From: Pseudomonadota bacterium
GTDB lineage: Bacteria; Pseudomonadota; Gammaproteobacteria; Burkholderiales; Burkholderiaceae_C
Direction of reading: 5' to 3'
DNA: 6,584 bases
NCBI GenBank assembly: GCA_023460715.1
Contig: JAEWPH010000116.1
Span: forward strand, 1-6,584
Shown here: positions 5,790-6,584 of the stretch, piece after piece
Layout: every line of letters starts with the position of its first letter
Numbering within the stretch: position 1 is the stretch's first letter
Translations under genes and position numbers: made by a program
The notes under the pieces: generated by a model
Told to the model about the DNA's origin: nothing
Seen by the model: the letters and a program-made list of their open reading frames with translations, nothing else
Databases searched by the model: none

Positions 5790-6359
5790 TCAGAAAAGAG
5801 GCTTGGGGACCAGTTCCACCGCCAGGCCGCGGTCCGTCACCGTGATGGCGCCGGGCTGCAGGCCCAGGCCATCCGGCAGGGCCAGGTCTTCGGGCTTGAG
5901 GGTGTGCAGCACCACCTCGCCCAGCGACTGGCGGGCCAGCTGGGGGCCGTACTGCGACAGCAGCAGCGCCGCCTCGGGCGGCAGGTCGGGAAACTCCAGC
6001 GCGTTGATCTGCAAATCGTGCGCGCGCAGCGTGCGGTCCCTGGGCTCGTAGCGCAGGCCGAAGTCCACGTTCAGCCGCCCGTTGTACGTGCGCCGCAGTA
6101 CCGGCCCGCTGGCCTCGACCGGCAGGTCGGCATTGAGGCGGTTGACGTCCGGCTTGAGCCCGATGCGCGGCGCCAGCACCGCCAGGGTGGCGAGGTTGCT
6201 CACCGGGTAGCGCAGCGGAAACCGCTCGCGCGCGGCCTGTTCGATGTCCTCGCGCGGCACGGTGTAGCGCGGCGCCGCCGCAGCGGCGGGCAAGGCCGCG
6301 CAGGGCAGCAGCAGCGCTGCGGGCAGGTGGATGAGCAAGGAGCGTCGTGGCAGCGGCAT
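5790..6359 (-). CDS. DUF1439/YceB-like exported protein
   Basis: This 189-residue protein begins with a signal peptide: Arg5-Arg6 followed by a hydrophobic core (about 7-24) and an Ala run with AxA-type cleavage near 28-29. The mature part resembles E. coli YceB (DUF1439) in layout: Y-T-V-P-R-E-D-I-E near its start matching YceB's Y-T-I-T-E-Q-E-I, a central strand-rich region (about 71-124), then an L-Q-P-G-A-I-T-V-T-D ending. YceB is a lipoprotein with a lipid-binding-like (TULIP) fold as I recall, so an envelope role is plausible but the function is unknown. Unlike YceB, Cys20 sits in L-L-P-C, a poor lipobox, so it is probably a soluble periplasmic protein. P-R-R-S-L-L resembles a Tat motif, so Tat export is possible. 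I chose Met at 6359 over the ATG at 6413 because the signal peptide starts there. Neither has a clear ribosome site. Confidence 0.82.
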   Translation of the reverse strand: MPLPRRSLLIHLPAALLLPCAALPAAAAAPRYTVPREDIEQAARERFPLRYPVSNLATLAVLAPRIGLKPDVNRLNADLPVEASGPVLRRTYNGRLNVDFGLRYEPRDRTLRAHDLQINALEFPDLPPEAALLLSQYGPQLARQSLGEVVLHTLKPEDLALPDGLGLQPGAITVTDRGLAVELVPKPLF

Positions 6360-6497
6360 GGCAGGCGGCGGGCAAAAATGAAGACGCCCGGCACGGCGGC
6401 GGGCATGGGCCACATGCTACGGCAACGCTCCGCCTGCGCCCACCCATCACCCCATCGCCCCCATGGCACGGTGGGGCCCGACCCGCGCCTGCCGGGC

Positions 6498-6584
6498 TCA
6501 ACCCGCCTCGCTGCCATCCCGTGTGGAGGGAGCCCCCGACTGCAGCGGTGCCGCTGTGCGCACGGACCACACGCTGTCGTGCGG
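6498..6584 (-). CDS. Possible 3' end of a gene truncated by the window edge
   Basis: The minus-strand frame starting at the last base of the window runs 28 codons to a TGA at 6498-6500. Its third positions are mostly G or C, and its polar, Ser/Ala/Gly-rich composition looks like a natural C-terminal tail. The two other minus frames are also open but read as Arg/Cys-rich or low-complexity sequence. A weak inverted repeat, GCCCG (6476-6480) with CGGGC (6493-6497), follows the stop without a T run. No domain can be recognised in so short a piece, so this is a guess from composition only. Confidence 0.28.
   Translation of the reverse strand, partial: PHDSVWSVRTAAPLQSGAPSTRDGSEAG

Noticed and set aside
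6403..6417. A GCATG/CATGC inverted repeat upstream of the DUF1439-like gene as an operator
   Set aside because: Five-base arms with no linked promoter element; too short to separate from chance.

Overview
This is a GC-rich window (about 70% by eye) in which every gene I can support lies on the minus strand. The base composition, the gene families, and a short palindromic intergenic element of a type I remember from Acidovorax, Comamonas and relatives suggest a betaproteobacterium of the family Comamonadaceae. I could not run a search to confirm this.

Reading in the direction of transcription (right to left):
- 6498-6584: possibly the last 28 codons of a gene entering from the right edge (weak).
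- 5790-6359: a small exported protein of the DUF1439/YceB type.
- 5575-5789: a spacer holding an AT-rich REP-like palindrome.
- 4729-5574 and 2972-4714: an SDR closely resembling Bacillus-type glucose 1-dehydrogenase, then, after 14 bases, a GH37 trehalase. This is very probably one transcription unit.
- 2754-2971: a spacer.
- 1617-2753: an MscS-type mechanosensitive channel.
- 1247-1504: an 85-residue protein with two CxxC pairs.
- 41-1060: a second, unrelated SDR with a C-terminal membrane segment.

The clearest biological story is the SDR-trehalase pair. Trehalase splits trehalose into two glucose molecules, and the SDR has the sequence features of an enzyme that oxidises glucose to gluconolactone. 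The trehalase has no recognisable signal peptide, so both enzymes should work in the cytoplasm, probably on internal trehalose kept as an osmolyte or reserve. The MscS channel next downstream fits an osmotic-stress theme, but a 218-base gap and its own ribosome binding site mean co-regulation is only inferred.

I found no mobile element, CRISPR array, tRNA, rRNA, phage gene or defence system, and nothing that amounts to a clearly new system. The long plus-strand reading frames opposite the real genes are high-GC shadows. The items most worth a second look are the glucose dehydrogenase-trehalase pair, the small double-CxxC protein, the membrane-anchored SDR, and the palindromic repeat.
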